Origin: Hyphomicrobiales bacterium
GTDB taxonomy: Bacteria > Pseudomonadota > Alphaproteobacteria > Rhizobiales > JAJFHC01
DNA: 45,160 bases
Direction of reading: 5' to 3'
Assembly: GCA_021775835.1 (NCBI GenBank)
Contig: JAJFHC010000218.1
Location: 1-45,160 of the forward strand
Shown here: positions 16,387-24,871 of the stretch, in pieces
Numbering within the stretch: position 1 is the first letter of the stretch
Layout: each line of letters begins with the position of its first letter
Made by a program: the position numbers and the translations under genes
Notes under the pieces: generated by a model
Seen by the model: the letters and a program-made list of their open reading frames with translations, nothing else
What the model was told of the DNA's origin: nothing
Database searches by the model: none

Positions 16387-18180
16387 TCAAAACGCGGCTT
16401 CGTCGAGACCCATGACGCAAGCGGCTCCCGACCGGATGCACGCCAGTCTTGTGGTGGTGTTTGGCAGCATGCGTTCCATGAAAAACCCGGCCGTGACGCA
16501 TTTTGCCTCGTGAAACCCCTTGTCGGCGGCATCGTCATCGTCAAGAGCGTGCAGAGATTTCTGTGCCATCAGGGCCCACATATACGCCAGGGACACGAGG
16601 CCGAGGAGATGCATGTAATCACTCGACCCGGCAGCGGCCTCGTCGGGCGCGGCCAGACCGTTTTCCATCAGCCACTGGGTCGCGGCTTCGAGATCCTTCA
16701 GGGCCGCCGCCAGCGGACCGGTATATGGTTGCATGGCGTCATCGCCCGCAACGGACGCGACAAACCCGCCTACCTCACCAAAAAAGGCACGCAGGGCCCG
16801 CCCGCCGTCCGCGGGAAGTTTGCGTCCAACCAGATCCAGGGCCTGAACGCCATTCGCACCCTCGTAGATCATGGCAATGCGGGCGTCGCGCACGACCTGC
16901 TCTATGGCATTGTCCCAGATGTAGCCATGTCCGCCAAAAATCTGTTGGGCGGCAACAGCGTTGGCAAATCCCGTGTCCGTCAGCACACCCTTGAGGACCG
17001 GCGTCAAAAGCGCAGTATGATCGAGTGCTGCCTGACGTTCGGTCTCGTCAGGGGAGCGTTCTGCCAGATCTTCGCGCAGGGCGGTCCACACAACCAGGGC
17101 GCGGGCGGCCTCGTTAAACGCCCGGATCTCCATCAGGACGCGCCGGACGTCCGGGTGCACGATAATCGGATCAGCTGGCTTGTCGGGATATTTGGGGCCC
17201 GTCAATGCCCGGCCCTGCAACCGGTCGCGGGCATATTCCACGGCATATTGATAAGCCAACTCGGACTGTGACAAACCCTGAACGCCAACCCCCAACCGGG
17301 CGGCGTTCATCATGGTGAACATCGCCCGCATGCCCTTGTGTTCTTCGCCGACGAGCCAGCCGGTGGCCCCGTCGTAATTCATGACGCAGGTCGCGTTGGC
17401 ATGAATACCCATCTTGTTCTCGATGGCACCGCAACCAAGCGCGTTGCGTTCACCAGGCGTTCCGTCTCCGTTGACCAGAAACTTGGGCACGACGAACAGC
17501 GACACGCCCTTTATGCCTTCCGGGCCATCGGGAATTTTTGCCAGGACAAGATGAACGATGTTCTCGCTGAGATCCTGTTCGCCGGCGGAAATGAAGATCT
17601 TCGTGCCGGTTATGGCGTATGACCCGTCGCCGTTCGCCTCCGCCCGGGTGCGCATGAGCCCCAGGTCGGTTCCGCAATGGGGCTCCGTCAGGTTCATGGT
17701 CCCGGTCCACTCGCCACTAACCAGCCGGGTCAGATAGGTTTCCTTCTGCTCCGGCGTGCCATGCTTGGCGAGGGCCTGTGCGGCCCCCTCACTGAGACCC
17801 GAATACATGGCAAAGGCCATGTTCGCGGACGACCGGAATTCACCGACGACGGCACCGAGCGTAAACGGCAGCCCCTGACCGCCGTGATCGGTATCCGAGC
17901 ACAAGCCGGTCCAGCCGCCTTCAATCAGCGTGGCATAGGCATCCCGGAACCCGGCGGGCGTCGTCACGACGCCTTCGTCGAACGTACAGCCTTCCCTGTC
18001 ACCGCTGTGGTTCAGCGGATGCAACGCCTCCTGGCAGAATTTGGCGGCCTCCTCGAGAATGGCCGCCACAAGGTCAGGGGTTACGTCGGCGAACCCCGCA
18101 AGGTTTCCATACCGTTCGATATCGAATACGTCGTGAAGCAAGAACTGCACATCCCGGACGGGCGCCTGGTATGTCGGCAT
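16387..18180 (-). CDS. Acyl-CoA dehydrogenase, large DmdC/FadE-like type
   Basis: 597-residue acyl-CoA dehydrogenase of the enlarged group that includes 3-methylmercaptopropionyl-CoA dehydrogenase (DmdC) and many long-chain enzymes. Seen: N-terminal MPTYQAPVRDVQFLLHDVF, typical of this group; MNLTEPHCGTDLGLMRT (FAD/substrate loop, about residue 160); GTKIFISAGEQD; catalytic glutamate in MIYEGANGVQALDL (about 430); and the extra C-terminal helical domain (about 470-597). DmdC action on DMSP-derived thioesters cannot be separated from fatty acyl-CoA use by eye, but the beta-oxidation operon favours the latter. It is the first structural gene after the MerR regulator (63 bases). Confidence 0.92.
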   Translation of the reverse strand: MPTYQAPVRDVQFLLHDVFDIERYGNLAGFADVTPDLVAAILEEAAKFCQEALHPLNHSGDREGCTFDEGVVTTPAGFRDAYATLIEGGWTGLCSDTDHGGQGLPFTLGAVVGEFRSSANMAFAMYSGLSEGAAQALAKHGTPEQKETYLTRLVSGEWTGTMNLTEPHCGTDLGLMRTRAEANGDGSYAITGTKIFISAGEQDLSENIVHLVLAKIPDGPEGIKGVSLFVVPKFLVNGDGTPGERNALGCGAIENKMGIHANATCVMNYDGATGWLVGEEHKGMRAMFTMMNAARLGVGVQGLSQSELAYQYAVEYARDRLQGRALTGPKYPDKPADPIIVHPDVRRVLMEIRAFNEAARALVVWTALREDLAERSPDETERQAALDHTALLTPVLKGVLTDTGFANAVAAQQIFGGHGYIWDNAIEQVVRDARIAMIYEGANGVQALDLVGRKLPADGGRALRAFFGEVGGFVASVAGDDAMQPYTGPLAAALKDLEAATQWLMENGLAAPDEAAAGSSDYMHLLGLVSLAYMWALMAQKSLHALDDDDAADKGFHEAKCVTAGFFMERMLPNTTTRLACIRSGAACVMGLDEAAF

Positions 18181-18243
18181 TATCTGAAATTCTCCTGAGC
18201 GTCGGACAAAGACATTCTCACAAATAGGTTGCGGAGCGGTATT

Positions 18244-18639
18244 CTACGCCTCACGCTCTTTCAACATTCCGGCAACAACGTCGCAGGTGCGGGTAAGATC
18301 GGCAATTGTCTTGTCAATTTCATGCCTGCGCTCTTCCAGTTGCGCAATGCGTTGTCTGAATTTTTCTACGGCTTCCTTCATCTGCGGGACCTGGGCGTCG
18401 CCGAGTTCGTAGAGATCCAGCAGTTCCTTGATCTCATCGAGAGTAAAACCGACCCGTTTGCCCTGCAAAACCATTCTGACGCGACCACGGTCGCGGTTGC
18501 TGAAAAGTCGGGTTTGCCCATGTCTGACCGGATTCACGAGGCCCTTGTCCTCGTAAAACCGCAGAGTCCTCGCGGTTACCCCAAATTCTCTGGACATCTC
18601 CGTGATGGTGAACTGACGGGGTTTGACGGTCGGTTTCAT
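18244..18639 (-). CDS. MerR family regulator of the beta-oxidation operon
   Basis: 131-residue MerR-type activator. The winged helix is at the N-terminus (FTITEMSREFGVTARTLRFYEDKGLV, with the RTLRFYE hallmark), followed by RLFSNRDRGRVRMV, the wing and hinge segment GFTLDEIKELLDLYE, and a C-terminal antiparallel coiled coil (about 88-125). There is no metal-binding cysteine cluster; the lone Cys is in LTRTCDVV. It resembles regulators next to fatty acid or branched-chain acyl-CoA genes (LiuR-like). Being first in the operon, it likely controls its own transcript. Possible operators upstream are the dyad GTTT...AAAC at 18739-18756 and the stronger palindrome at 18823-18839. The inducer, probably an acyl-CoA, is not evident from sequence. 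Confidence 0.9.
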   Translation of the reverse strand: MKPTVKPRQFTITEMSREFGVTARTLRFYEDKGLVNPVRHGQTRLFSNRDRGRVRMVLQGKRVGFTLDEIKELLDLYELGDAQVPQMKEAVEKFRQRIAQLEERRHEIDKTIADLTRTCDVVAGMLKEREA

Positions 18640-18822
18640 CGGTTAACCACCGTGCGAAGGCATATCACTGCATGTTTCATTGCTTTCCTCGCGAAAAGAC
18701 GTGGGACGCAGACGCCTGCATTCTCTCCAACTTAAATAGTTTCCCGGGACGTAAACATCCAGAGCGAATTGGACGGTCAGGCATCCGCCGGACAACCTTA
18801 AACGTGCAATATCAGAACAACC

Positions 18823-18839
18823 GTTAACGTAATGTTTAC
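18823..18839. promoter_or_regulatory. 17-base palindrome overlapping a CtrA-like box
   Basis: GTTAACGTAATGTTTAC is a near-perfect dyad, GTTAAC-N5-GTTTAC. It also reads as TTAA-N7-TTTAC, one mismatch from the CtrA consensus TTAA-N7-TTAAC. It lies in the divergent region between the MerR-fad operon and podJ, 155 bases before the podJ start. It may serve the MerR regulator, CtrA, or both. Confidence 0.5.
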
Positions 18840-18867
18840 CATGACAAAAGAGTGTTAACGCAGAGAA

Positions 18868-18889
18868 GAATCTAAGGATTCGCCGATTC
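18868..18889. promoter_or_regulatory. Cluster of three GANTC methylation sites
   Basis: GAATC at 18868, GATTC at 18877 and GATTC at 18885 lie within 22 bases, about 105 bases upstream of the podJ start. GANTC is the target of the alphaproteobacterial cell-cycle methyltransferase CcrM, and promoters with such sites are often read by GcrA. Confidence 0.65.
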
Positions 18890-18993
18890 AACTGGTTGTT
18901 CGACCGCCCTTCCGAGGCAACGACGCGGAAATGGTGGACGGTTCGAATGTGTCAACGGCGGATAAAAGTTAGGTACGGAGACTTGGGCGTAAC

Positions 18994-21900
18994 ATGAAAC
19001 CCGGAATTCCCTGGAGCATGAAGGGTGTCGATCCCGAAGTGCGAGAAGCGGCGCTGATTGCAGCACGCCGTTCGGGTCTCTCGTTGGGGGATTGGCTCAA
19101 GCTTGCCGTGCAGGAACTCGGTCCAGAGCAGGAACATCACGACTATCAGGTCGATGACCGTTACGCAGGATCAAACGGAAACGGCTATTCTCACAGCCGA
19201 CCCTCCGACCCGGAGTCTGCGGTGGAAAGCCGCCTTGATGCCCTGTCCGCTGAACTTTCCCGGATATCGCGAAATCACACGAACCATGCCCGTTCCCAGG
19301 CACCGGCACCACAACCGCGAAACGGCGCGGACCACGTGATCCAGGGACTGGCGGAGCGGGTCGAAGACACGGAACGCCGTTCCAACGAAGCTCTCGAACA
19401 GGTCAGCCGTCAACTTGCCAGTCTGTCGGAAAGACTTCCGGACACGCCCCCCAGACGGGCAACCAGCGCGGAAAACGAAGCCGCTGCGGAGTTTCAGGCA
19501 TTTGAAGGCACGCTGGACAAGATCGTCAGGCAAATCGAAGCGACCGAACAGAGACACAGCCAGACGTTCAACCTCATTCAGGAGCGATTGGCTGACCTTC
19601 ACCAGAAGGCCAACTCCGATCCTTCCGGCACGTCGCACCAGGACGACCGGGCAATCGATATGCTGGAAAACCGGATTTCTGAACTGGCTGAGCGAATTGA
19701 AAACGCCGAAAACGGGCCAAACCCAATGTTTGAACAAACTGAACGACAATTAGCCGATCTCGCAGCCAGGTTGGAACAAGCGGAACGACGGCCCAACGAC
19801 ACTGCTGATCTGGTCGACAGCAGGATCGCTGCCCTGTCACAGCGCCTGGACCAGGCGGAGCACCAACCGGCCAGCGGCAATGGTTTTTCGGACAAACGGT
19901 TTGCGGAACTGACCCAGCGCCTTGAACGCGCTGAGCGCAACACGGGCAATCAGGGTGCTTTCCAGTCCATGGAATCACGGGTCGCAGATCTGGCCAAACA
20001 GGTACACAATCACGCCAACAAGGCGTCGTCGTCTGCCATGCACGCGCAGCAGAATACCCCGTTCGACGTCAGCCGGTTTGCATCGCGCAATGACCTCCAG
20101 ACGATCCAGAACCACATAAACGACATCGTCGGCCGACTCGACAATACGTCTTCGCATGTTCCCGATGTCACCCTTATCCAGATGCAGCGTGAAATTTCTG
20201 CCCTGTCCCAGAGCCTGTCGGACCTGCAAATCAACAGCGCATCGGGCACTGAAGTACGCACGCTCAAGCAAGCCATCGACAACATCTCCGCGCAGCTGAA
20301 AGACGCGACCAACTACAACTATGACCCGACACCAGCGATCACGCGGATACAGGACGAGGTTGCCAACCTGTCGCAAAGTATCGCAGATCTGACAATCAAT
20401 GCCTCATCGCCTCAGGAAGTTCAGACGCTGCGGCAATCGCTGGAGGAAATCCGGCAGCAATTGCATCACTCCGGACCTGGCACATCCGACCAATCGTCCG
20501 GCCAGCTCCACGAGGAAGTCGCTGCACTCAGTGGCATGATCGCCCAGATTCGCGCGGAAGCAGCACCTGCGGAAGAAGTCCGCGTCCTGCGTTCGGCAAT
20601 CGAGCAGATGTCGGCGCATATCGAAGCCAGCGCACAGTCGAGCCACGATCCCGATCGCTTTCAGTCGATTGAATACCGGCTAAACGAACTTTCAAACCGC
20701 CTCGACCAATCCATCAACGATGCAGTGTCCATGGGGCAGATTGCAGCCCTCGAAGCCCGACTGCAGGATCTCGACGCGATGATTGGCGCGGCATCTTCTC
20801 CATCGGGCAACCCGGAACTCCACAGCGCACTTGAACAGCAGATTGCGTCCCTGTCGCAACGCCTCGCTGCCACTGAACAGACTGGTGCCGGGTTGGCCGA
20901 CCAGTCAATTTCCGCCCTGGAACGGGGACTGCAGGCGGTTCAGAACAACGCCGAACATGCCGACAAGCGAACGCAGGAGACCCTGGAAGCGGTTCACGAA
21001 ACCCTTGAAAAGGTCGTCAATCGCCTGGCCCTCCTTGAAAACAATCCGCAAGCCAGTGACGCCCCTGTAAGTGACGCTGTGTCCGGTGCCCGGGCGGCCC
21101 TTGCCGCCAGCTTCGACCGCACGTCGGGCCATGCTGCTCCGGCCCCACACCCGACTGATGTTCGTATGCCATCGGTCCCCGATTTCAACGTGCCGCCACA
21201 TGCTGGCCAGGGGCACGGCGCGCCGGACATCCGGCTGGAACCTGCCCTGCATGTCGAGCCCCAGGCGGTACCTCTGAGCCCGGCAGCGCAGGGCGGCCAG
21301 GGCAGCGACTTCAATAACCTGTCCGGTATCACACGGACCGACGACTTCATTGCCGCGGCGCGCAGAGCGGCCCAAAGTGCGGCTCCCGCCCAAACGGAAC
21401 CGCAAAGGGAATCGCGATTCAATCTACTGTCACGCGTCGGCCGGAAGAGCACACCAGACAATGCCGCAGCAGCGGCGCCGGGGCAGCCAAAAAGCGCAAA
21501 ATCGGGCAAAAAACGTACGATCCTGCTCGCCGCAGCCGCAGCACTGCTGGCCATCAGTGCCGTATCGACCATGACGTTTTTCCAGAGCCGGCTGACGCCG
21601 ACTGTGGGAAGCCAGACTGCACCGGCAAAAACGACACAGAAAACCGTCAAACCGGTTTCAGCAACACCGTCCGCCGCAAAGAACACGAAGACCCGCGGTG
21701 TAGATCGTCCGATCAACCCGCAGGCCTTGCCTGCGAGCGCGCCGCGCGCGGAGTTTGGCAAGCGCACACCGGTAACGGTCAGTGACATTGCCAAATCCTC
21801 AAACAACACCAGACAAATCGCCGGCATTCCAGGGTCCGACCTGTCTCGGGCGGCTGCCCCGGCCACCACCGGCAGTATCCCCCGGACGCCAGCATCGCCC

Positions 21901-22941
21901 AGCATCACAACCGGCACCGGCGCAACTTCCAAAGCTGTTAATTCCCTTCTCGCGCGATCGAAGACTCAAGGCGCCACAGCATCGGCAACACACAAATCCA
22001 CGGCATCATTGACCCCGACGGTGCCAGCGACAACACGGGCGCCGGCGCCGCGGATACAGGGATTGGGATCGATATCGCAGTCGCTGCCACCCGCCGAGAT
22101 CGGGCCGATGGGTTTGCGGGTCGCTGCAGCATCTGGAAATCCAACAGCCCAGTTTGAAGTCGCCGCCCGCTATACCGAAGGCAAGATTGTCGAACAGGAC
22201 TTCCGCAAAGCGGCCTACTGGTACCAGAAATCGGCAGCAAAAGGACTGGCACCGGCCCAATACCGGCTAGGAACTTTCTATGAAAAGGGACGCGGTGTGC
22301 CCAAGGACCGCGCAGCCGCGAGGATATGGTACGAACGCGCGGCCGAGAAGGGCAATGCCAAGGCGATGCACAACCTGGCCGTCATCTATGCCAACCCGCC
22401 CGGCGGGAACCCGAACTTCGCAAAAGCTGCCGTCTGGTTCCGGAATGCAGCCGAACTTGGCCTTTCCGACAGCCAGTTCAACCTGGGCATCCTGAACGAA
22501 CGCGGCCTGGGCGTACCGAAGAACATGCCCGAGGCCTACAAATGGTTCTCGATCGCCGCTCAGAACGGTGACCGCGGCGCCCGCGACCGCTTGGCCGTCA
22601 CGGAAGCAAAAATCAACTCCGATGCCTTGCTCCGCACCAAACTGGATGTCGAAATCTGGACACCAAAGGATCAGGACCGTTCAGCTAATGTTGTCACATC
22701 GCCGAAGGGCGGGTGGGAATCACGGCCAGTTGTGGCCGTAGATTCCGACGCCACGGTCAGGATGATCGCCGATGCGCAGAGCCTGCTGAATGAAATGGGA
22801 TACCAGGCCGGTCCACCAGACGGTGTGCTGGGTCCGCGGACGAGAGACGCCATACGCGCGTTCCAGAGGAAGCGCGGCGTGGCAGCAACCGGCTCGGTGA
22901 CAACCCAACTGCTCAGGCTCCTTTCCTCACAGCCGGGATAA
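18994..22941 (+). CDS. podJ: PodJ-like polar organelle protein
   Basis: 1315-residue membrane protein with the PodJ architecture, a polar scaffold that organises pole development and division-plane factors in alphaproteobacteria. The N-terminus (PWSMKGVDPEVREAA, then SGLSLGDWL) is the conserved start of this family. Residues about 60-690 are Gln/Glu-rich coiled coil with recurring LSQRL and LADLAARLEQAE heptads. A Pro/Ala linker follows, then one transmembrane helix (about 840-860, TILLAAAAALLAIS), a Thr/Ala-rich periplasmic linker, three to four Sel1 repeats (about 1042-1200, with RLGTFYEKGRGV and NLGILNERGLGV) and a C-terminal peptidoglycan-binding domain (about 1254-1312, GPRTRDAIRAFQRKRG). 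Upstream GANTC sites fit cell-cycle control. The start has only a weak ribosome binding site. Confidence 0.85.
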   Translation: MKPGIPWSMKGVDPEVREAALIAARRSGLSLGDWLKLAVQELGPEQEHHDYQVDDRYAGSNGNGYSHSRPSDPESAVESRLDALSAELSRISRNHTNHARSQAPAPQPRNGADHVIQGLAERVEDTERRSNEALEQVSRQLASLSERLPDTPPRRATSAENEAAAEFQAFEGTLDKIVRQIEATEQRHSQTFNLIQERLADLHQKANSDPSGTSHQDDRAIDMLENRISELAERIENAENGPNPMFEQTERQLADLAARLEQAERRPNDTADLVDSRIAALSQRLDQAEHQPASGNGFSDKRFAELTQRLERAERNTGNQGAFQSMESRVADLAKQVHNHANKASSSAMHAQQNTPFDVSRFASRNDLQTIQNHINDIVGRLDNTSSHVPDVTLIQMQREISALSQSLSDLQINSASGTEVRTLKQAIDNISAQLKDATNYNYDPTPAITRIQDEVANLSQSIADLTINASSPQEVQTLRQSLEEIRQQLHHSGPGTSDQSSGQLHEEVAALSGMIAQIRAEAAPAEEVRVLRSAIEQMSAHIEASAQSSHDPDRFQSIEYRLNELSNRLDQSINDAVSMGQIAALEARLQDLDAMIGAASSPSGNPELHSALEQQIASLSQRLAATEQTGAGLADQSISALERGLQAVQNNAEHADKRTQETLEAVHETLEKVVNRLALLENNPQASDAPVSDAVSGARAALAASFDRTSGHAAPAPHPTDVRMPSVPDFNVPPHAGQGHGAPDIRLEPALHVEPQAVPLSPAAQGGQGSDFNNLSGITRTDDFIAAARRAAQSAAPAQTEPQRESRFNLLSRVGRKSTPDNAAAAAPGQPKSAKSGKKRTILLAAAAALLAISAVSTMTFFQSRLTPTVGSQTAPAKTTQKTVKPVSATPSAAKNTKTRGVDRPINPQALPASAPRAEFGKRTPVTVSDIAKSSNNTRQIAGIPGSDLSRAAAPATTGSIPRTPASPSITTGTGATSKAVNSLLARSKTQGATASATHKSTASLTPTVPATTRAPAPRIQGLGSISQSLPPAEIGPMGLRVAAASGNPTAQFEVAARYTEGKIVEQDFRKAAYWYQKSAAKGLAPAQYRLGTFYEKGRGVPKDRAAARIWYERAAEKGNAKAMHNLAVIYANPPGGNPNFAKAAVWFRNAAELGLSDSQFNLGILNERGLGVPKNMPEAYKWFSIAAQNGDRGARDRLAVTEAKINSDALLRTKLDVEIWTPKDQDRSANVVTSPKGGWESRPVVAVDSDATVRMIADAQSLLNEMGYQAGPPDGVLGPRTRDAIRAFQRKRGVAATGSVTTQLLRLLSSQPG

Positions 22942-23049
22942 TCGCAATTTTCGCCGGATGGATTACAGAAACCATCGTTTGTAAGGGCGTAACTCCGTTC
23001 AATCCGCCGGGACCCGGTTGCGCCATAAGGTCCCACATCCCACCGCTTG

Positions 23050-23078
23050 TTGACATCTTGTTGTCAGAGGCGTTTAAC
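23050..23078 (+). promoter_or_regulatory. Possible sigma-70 promoter for tauE-like operon
   Basis: TTGACA at 23050-23055, a 17-base spacer, and TTTAAC at 23073-23078 (4 of 6 matches to TATAAT), about 75 bases before the transporter start. Seen by eye only. Confidence 0.45.
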
Positions 23079-23150
23079 CCCATGAAGTCTTGGATTCGCT
23101 AACGATAATCAGCGCTCCGACGTTCTATTCGCTTACCGGATAACGCCACC

Positions 23151-24083
23151 ATGCAGATCTACCTCCCGATCGCCGAGCTCTCGGTGAACGTCTTTGTCAT
23201 ACTTGGCATGGGCGGCGCGGTAGGGTTTCTTTCGGGCATGTTCGGGGTCGGTGGCGGCTTTCTCATGACACCCCTCCTGATATTTGCCGGCATTCCGCCC
23301 GCAGTGGCTGTGGCGACCGAAGCCAACCAGATCGTCGCCTCGTCGGTATCCGGAATGCTGGTGCACTGGCGGCGCCGGGCAGTTGACGTCAAGATGGGCG
23401 TCGTGCTCCTGACCGGCGGTGTGGTGGGATCGTTTCTGGGCGTCTGGATCTTCGGCATTTTGAAATCGCTGGGCCAGGTCGACCTGCTGATCTCGCTTTG
23501 TTACGTCGTGTTCCTCGGTGCGATCGGCAGCCTTATGCTGATCGAAAGCCTGCGCGCCATGCGCAGAACCCGCAAAGGCAACCTGACGTCGTCGAAGCGT
23601 CCGGGCCAGCACAACTGGATCCACGGCCTGCCGTTCAAAACCCGGTTTCGCAGTTCAAAGCTTTACATCAGTGTCATTCCCCCGCTTGCAATCGGTGCCT
23701 GCGTCGGCGTTCTCGCCGCCATCATGGGTGTCGGCGGCGGCTTCATCATGGTCCCGGCCATGATCTACCTGTTGCGCATGCCGACAAACGTGGTTGTCGG
23801 CACCTCCCTGTTCCAGATCATTTTCGTGACCGGTCTGGTGACAATCCTTCACTCGGTGGAACACCAGACTGTGGATGCGGTGCTGGCCCTGCTGCTGCTT
23901 GCCGGAGGTGTGATCGGTGCCCAGTTCGGCGCCCGGGCCGGACAACGGCTCAATGGCGAGCAACTGCGTGCGCTGCTCGCCCTTATGGTGCTCGCGGTGT
24001 GTGTACGGCTGGCGCTGAGCCTGCTGATTACACCCGATGAACTGTTCTCGCTCGTGCCGGCCGGCGCGACGGGAGGCCACTGA
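23151..24083 (+). CDS. TauE/SafE family sulfite or organosulfonate exporter
   Basis: 310-residue inner-membrane protein of the TauE/SafE (DUF81) family, which exports sulfite, sulfoacetate or related anions. The internal duplication is plain: GMFGVGGGFLMTPLLIF (about residues 27-43) and IMGVGGGFIMVPAMIYL (about 192-208), each followed by the conserved amphipathic T-N/T-S segment. About eight membrane segments are visible, with a basic loop in the middle (about 135-170). The ATG at 23151 lacks a strong ribosome binding site. Its stop overlaps the next start by one base (TGATG), so the downstream protein is translationally coupled. This pairing is common in alphaproteobacteria and suggests one functional unit. 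Confidence 0.92.
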   Translation: MQIYLPIAELSVNVFVILGMGGAVGFLSGMFGVGGGFLMTPLLIFAGIPPAVAVATEANQIVASSVSGMLVHWRRRAVDVKMGVVLLTGGVVGSFLGVWIFGILKSLGQVDLLISLCYVVFLGAIGSLMLIESLRAMRRTRKGNLTSSKRPGQHNWIHGLPFKTRFRSSKLYISVIPPLAIGACVGVLAAIMGVGGGFIMVPAMIYLLRMPTNVVVGTSLFQIIFVTGLVTILHSVEHQTVDAVLALLLLAGGVIGAQFGARAGQRLNGEQLRALLALMVLAVCVRLALSLLITPDELFSLVPAGATGGH

Positions 24084-24871
24084 TGGTCCGGTCCCTAAAG
24101 TTTCTTGCGCGAACCTGCCTGACAGGCCTGATTTTCCTGGTCACGGCGTCGGCTCTGACCGTGAGGGCAGAAGAGCTGGTGACCGACATTTCCGAACACC
24201 TGGTCGCCATCAGGTCAAACTTTACAGGTACCGAGCTTCTCCTGTTTGGCGCGGTCGAAGCGGAATCCAAGGAAATCATGGCGCTTGACCGCGATGTGGT
24301 GATTGTCATCCGGGGACCGAGCGAAGCGATCACCTCACGACGCAAGGCCCGGGTGGCCGGCATCTGGATGAACTACGGGTCCAAGACTTTCACGAATGTA
24401 CCCGGGTATTATGCGGTAATGAGTACCCGTCCCCTGGAAGAGATTGCGACGAGGGAGGTGCTGGAACGCCACGAAATCGGCGCCAAGTACCTGAGATTCA
24501 AGGCGTCCGAAGCTTCAGATTTCAGCGCCGAGGAAAAACAGGCATTCCGGGATTCCGTGCTGCGTCTGATGGCAAAGCAGAATCTCTATTCCGAGGTTAT
24601 CGGCGGGGTCAATTTTCTGGGAAAATCCCTGTTTCGCGCCTCCGTCGACATACCGGCCAATGTGCCGGTGGGTAACTACACCGCAGACGTCTTCCTGATC
24701 CGGGACGGGTCCGTCATCCACGCCCAGGCAACACCCTTGTTCGTCAACAAGATCGGCATCGAGCGGTTCGTTTTCAACCTGGCCCACCGCCAGCCCCTGA
24801 TCTATGGTGTGGTCGCAGTGGCACTCGCCCTGATGGCCGGCTGGCTGGCAGCGGCTGCTTTCAGAAAATAG
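24083..24871 (+). CDS. TIGR02186 family membrane-anchored protein
   Basis: 262-residue protein of the conserved alphaproteobacterial TIGR02186 (Alph_Pro_TM) family, function unknown. N-terminal signal sequence (to about residue 29, ASALTVRAEE), a periplasmic domain starting LVTDISEHLVAIRSNFTGTE and containing VIVIRGP, GIWMNYGS, FPGYY-like VPGYYAVMSTRPL and a C-terminal beta region with VGNYTADVFLIRDG, then one C-terminal transmembrane helix (about 240-259). The start overlaps the exporter's stop by one base, strong evidence for a joint role, perhaps as the periplasmic partner of the exporter. It ends directly against the stop of pdeM on the other strand with no gap. Confidence 0.88.
   Translation: MVRSLKFLARTCLTGLIFLVTASALTVRAEELVTDISEHLVAIRSNFTGTELLLFGAVEAESKEIMALDRDVVIVIRGPSEAITSRRKARVAGIWMNYGSKTFTNVPGYYAVMSTRPLEEIATREVLERHEIGAKYLRFKASEASDFSAEEKQAFRDSVLRLMAKQNLYSEVIGGVNFLGKSLFRASVDIPANVPVGNYTADVFLIRDGSVIHAQATPLFVNKIGIERFVFNLAHRQPLIYGVVAVALALMAGWLAAAAFRK

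Larger units (their letters stand above)
18640..18993. other. Divergent control region, fad operon / podJ
   Basis: 354 bases without a gene between the MerR gene and podJ. It holds the palindrome at 18823-18839, the GANTC cluster at 18868-18889 and the weaker dyad GTTT-N10-AAAC at 18739-18756. It is richer in A and T between 18820 and 18890 than its neighbours. No RNA gene was recognised. Confidence 0.7.

Noticed and set aside
18739..18756. GTTT-N10-AAAC dyad as the MerR operator
   Set aside because: Only the outer four bases and one inner pair are symmetric; the palindrome at 18823 is much better.
18934..18945. GGTTCGAATG resembling a tRNA T-loop
   Set aside because: No acceptor, D or anticodon stems can be drawn around it.
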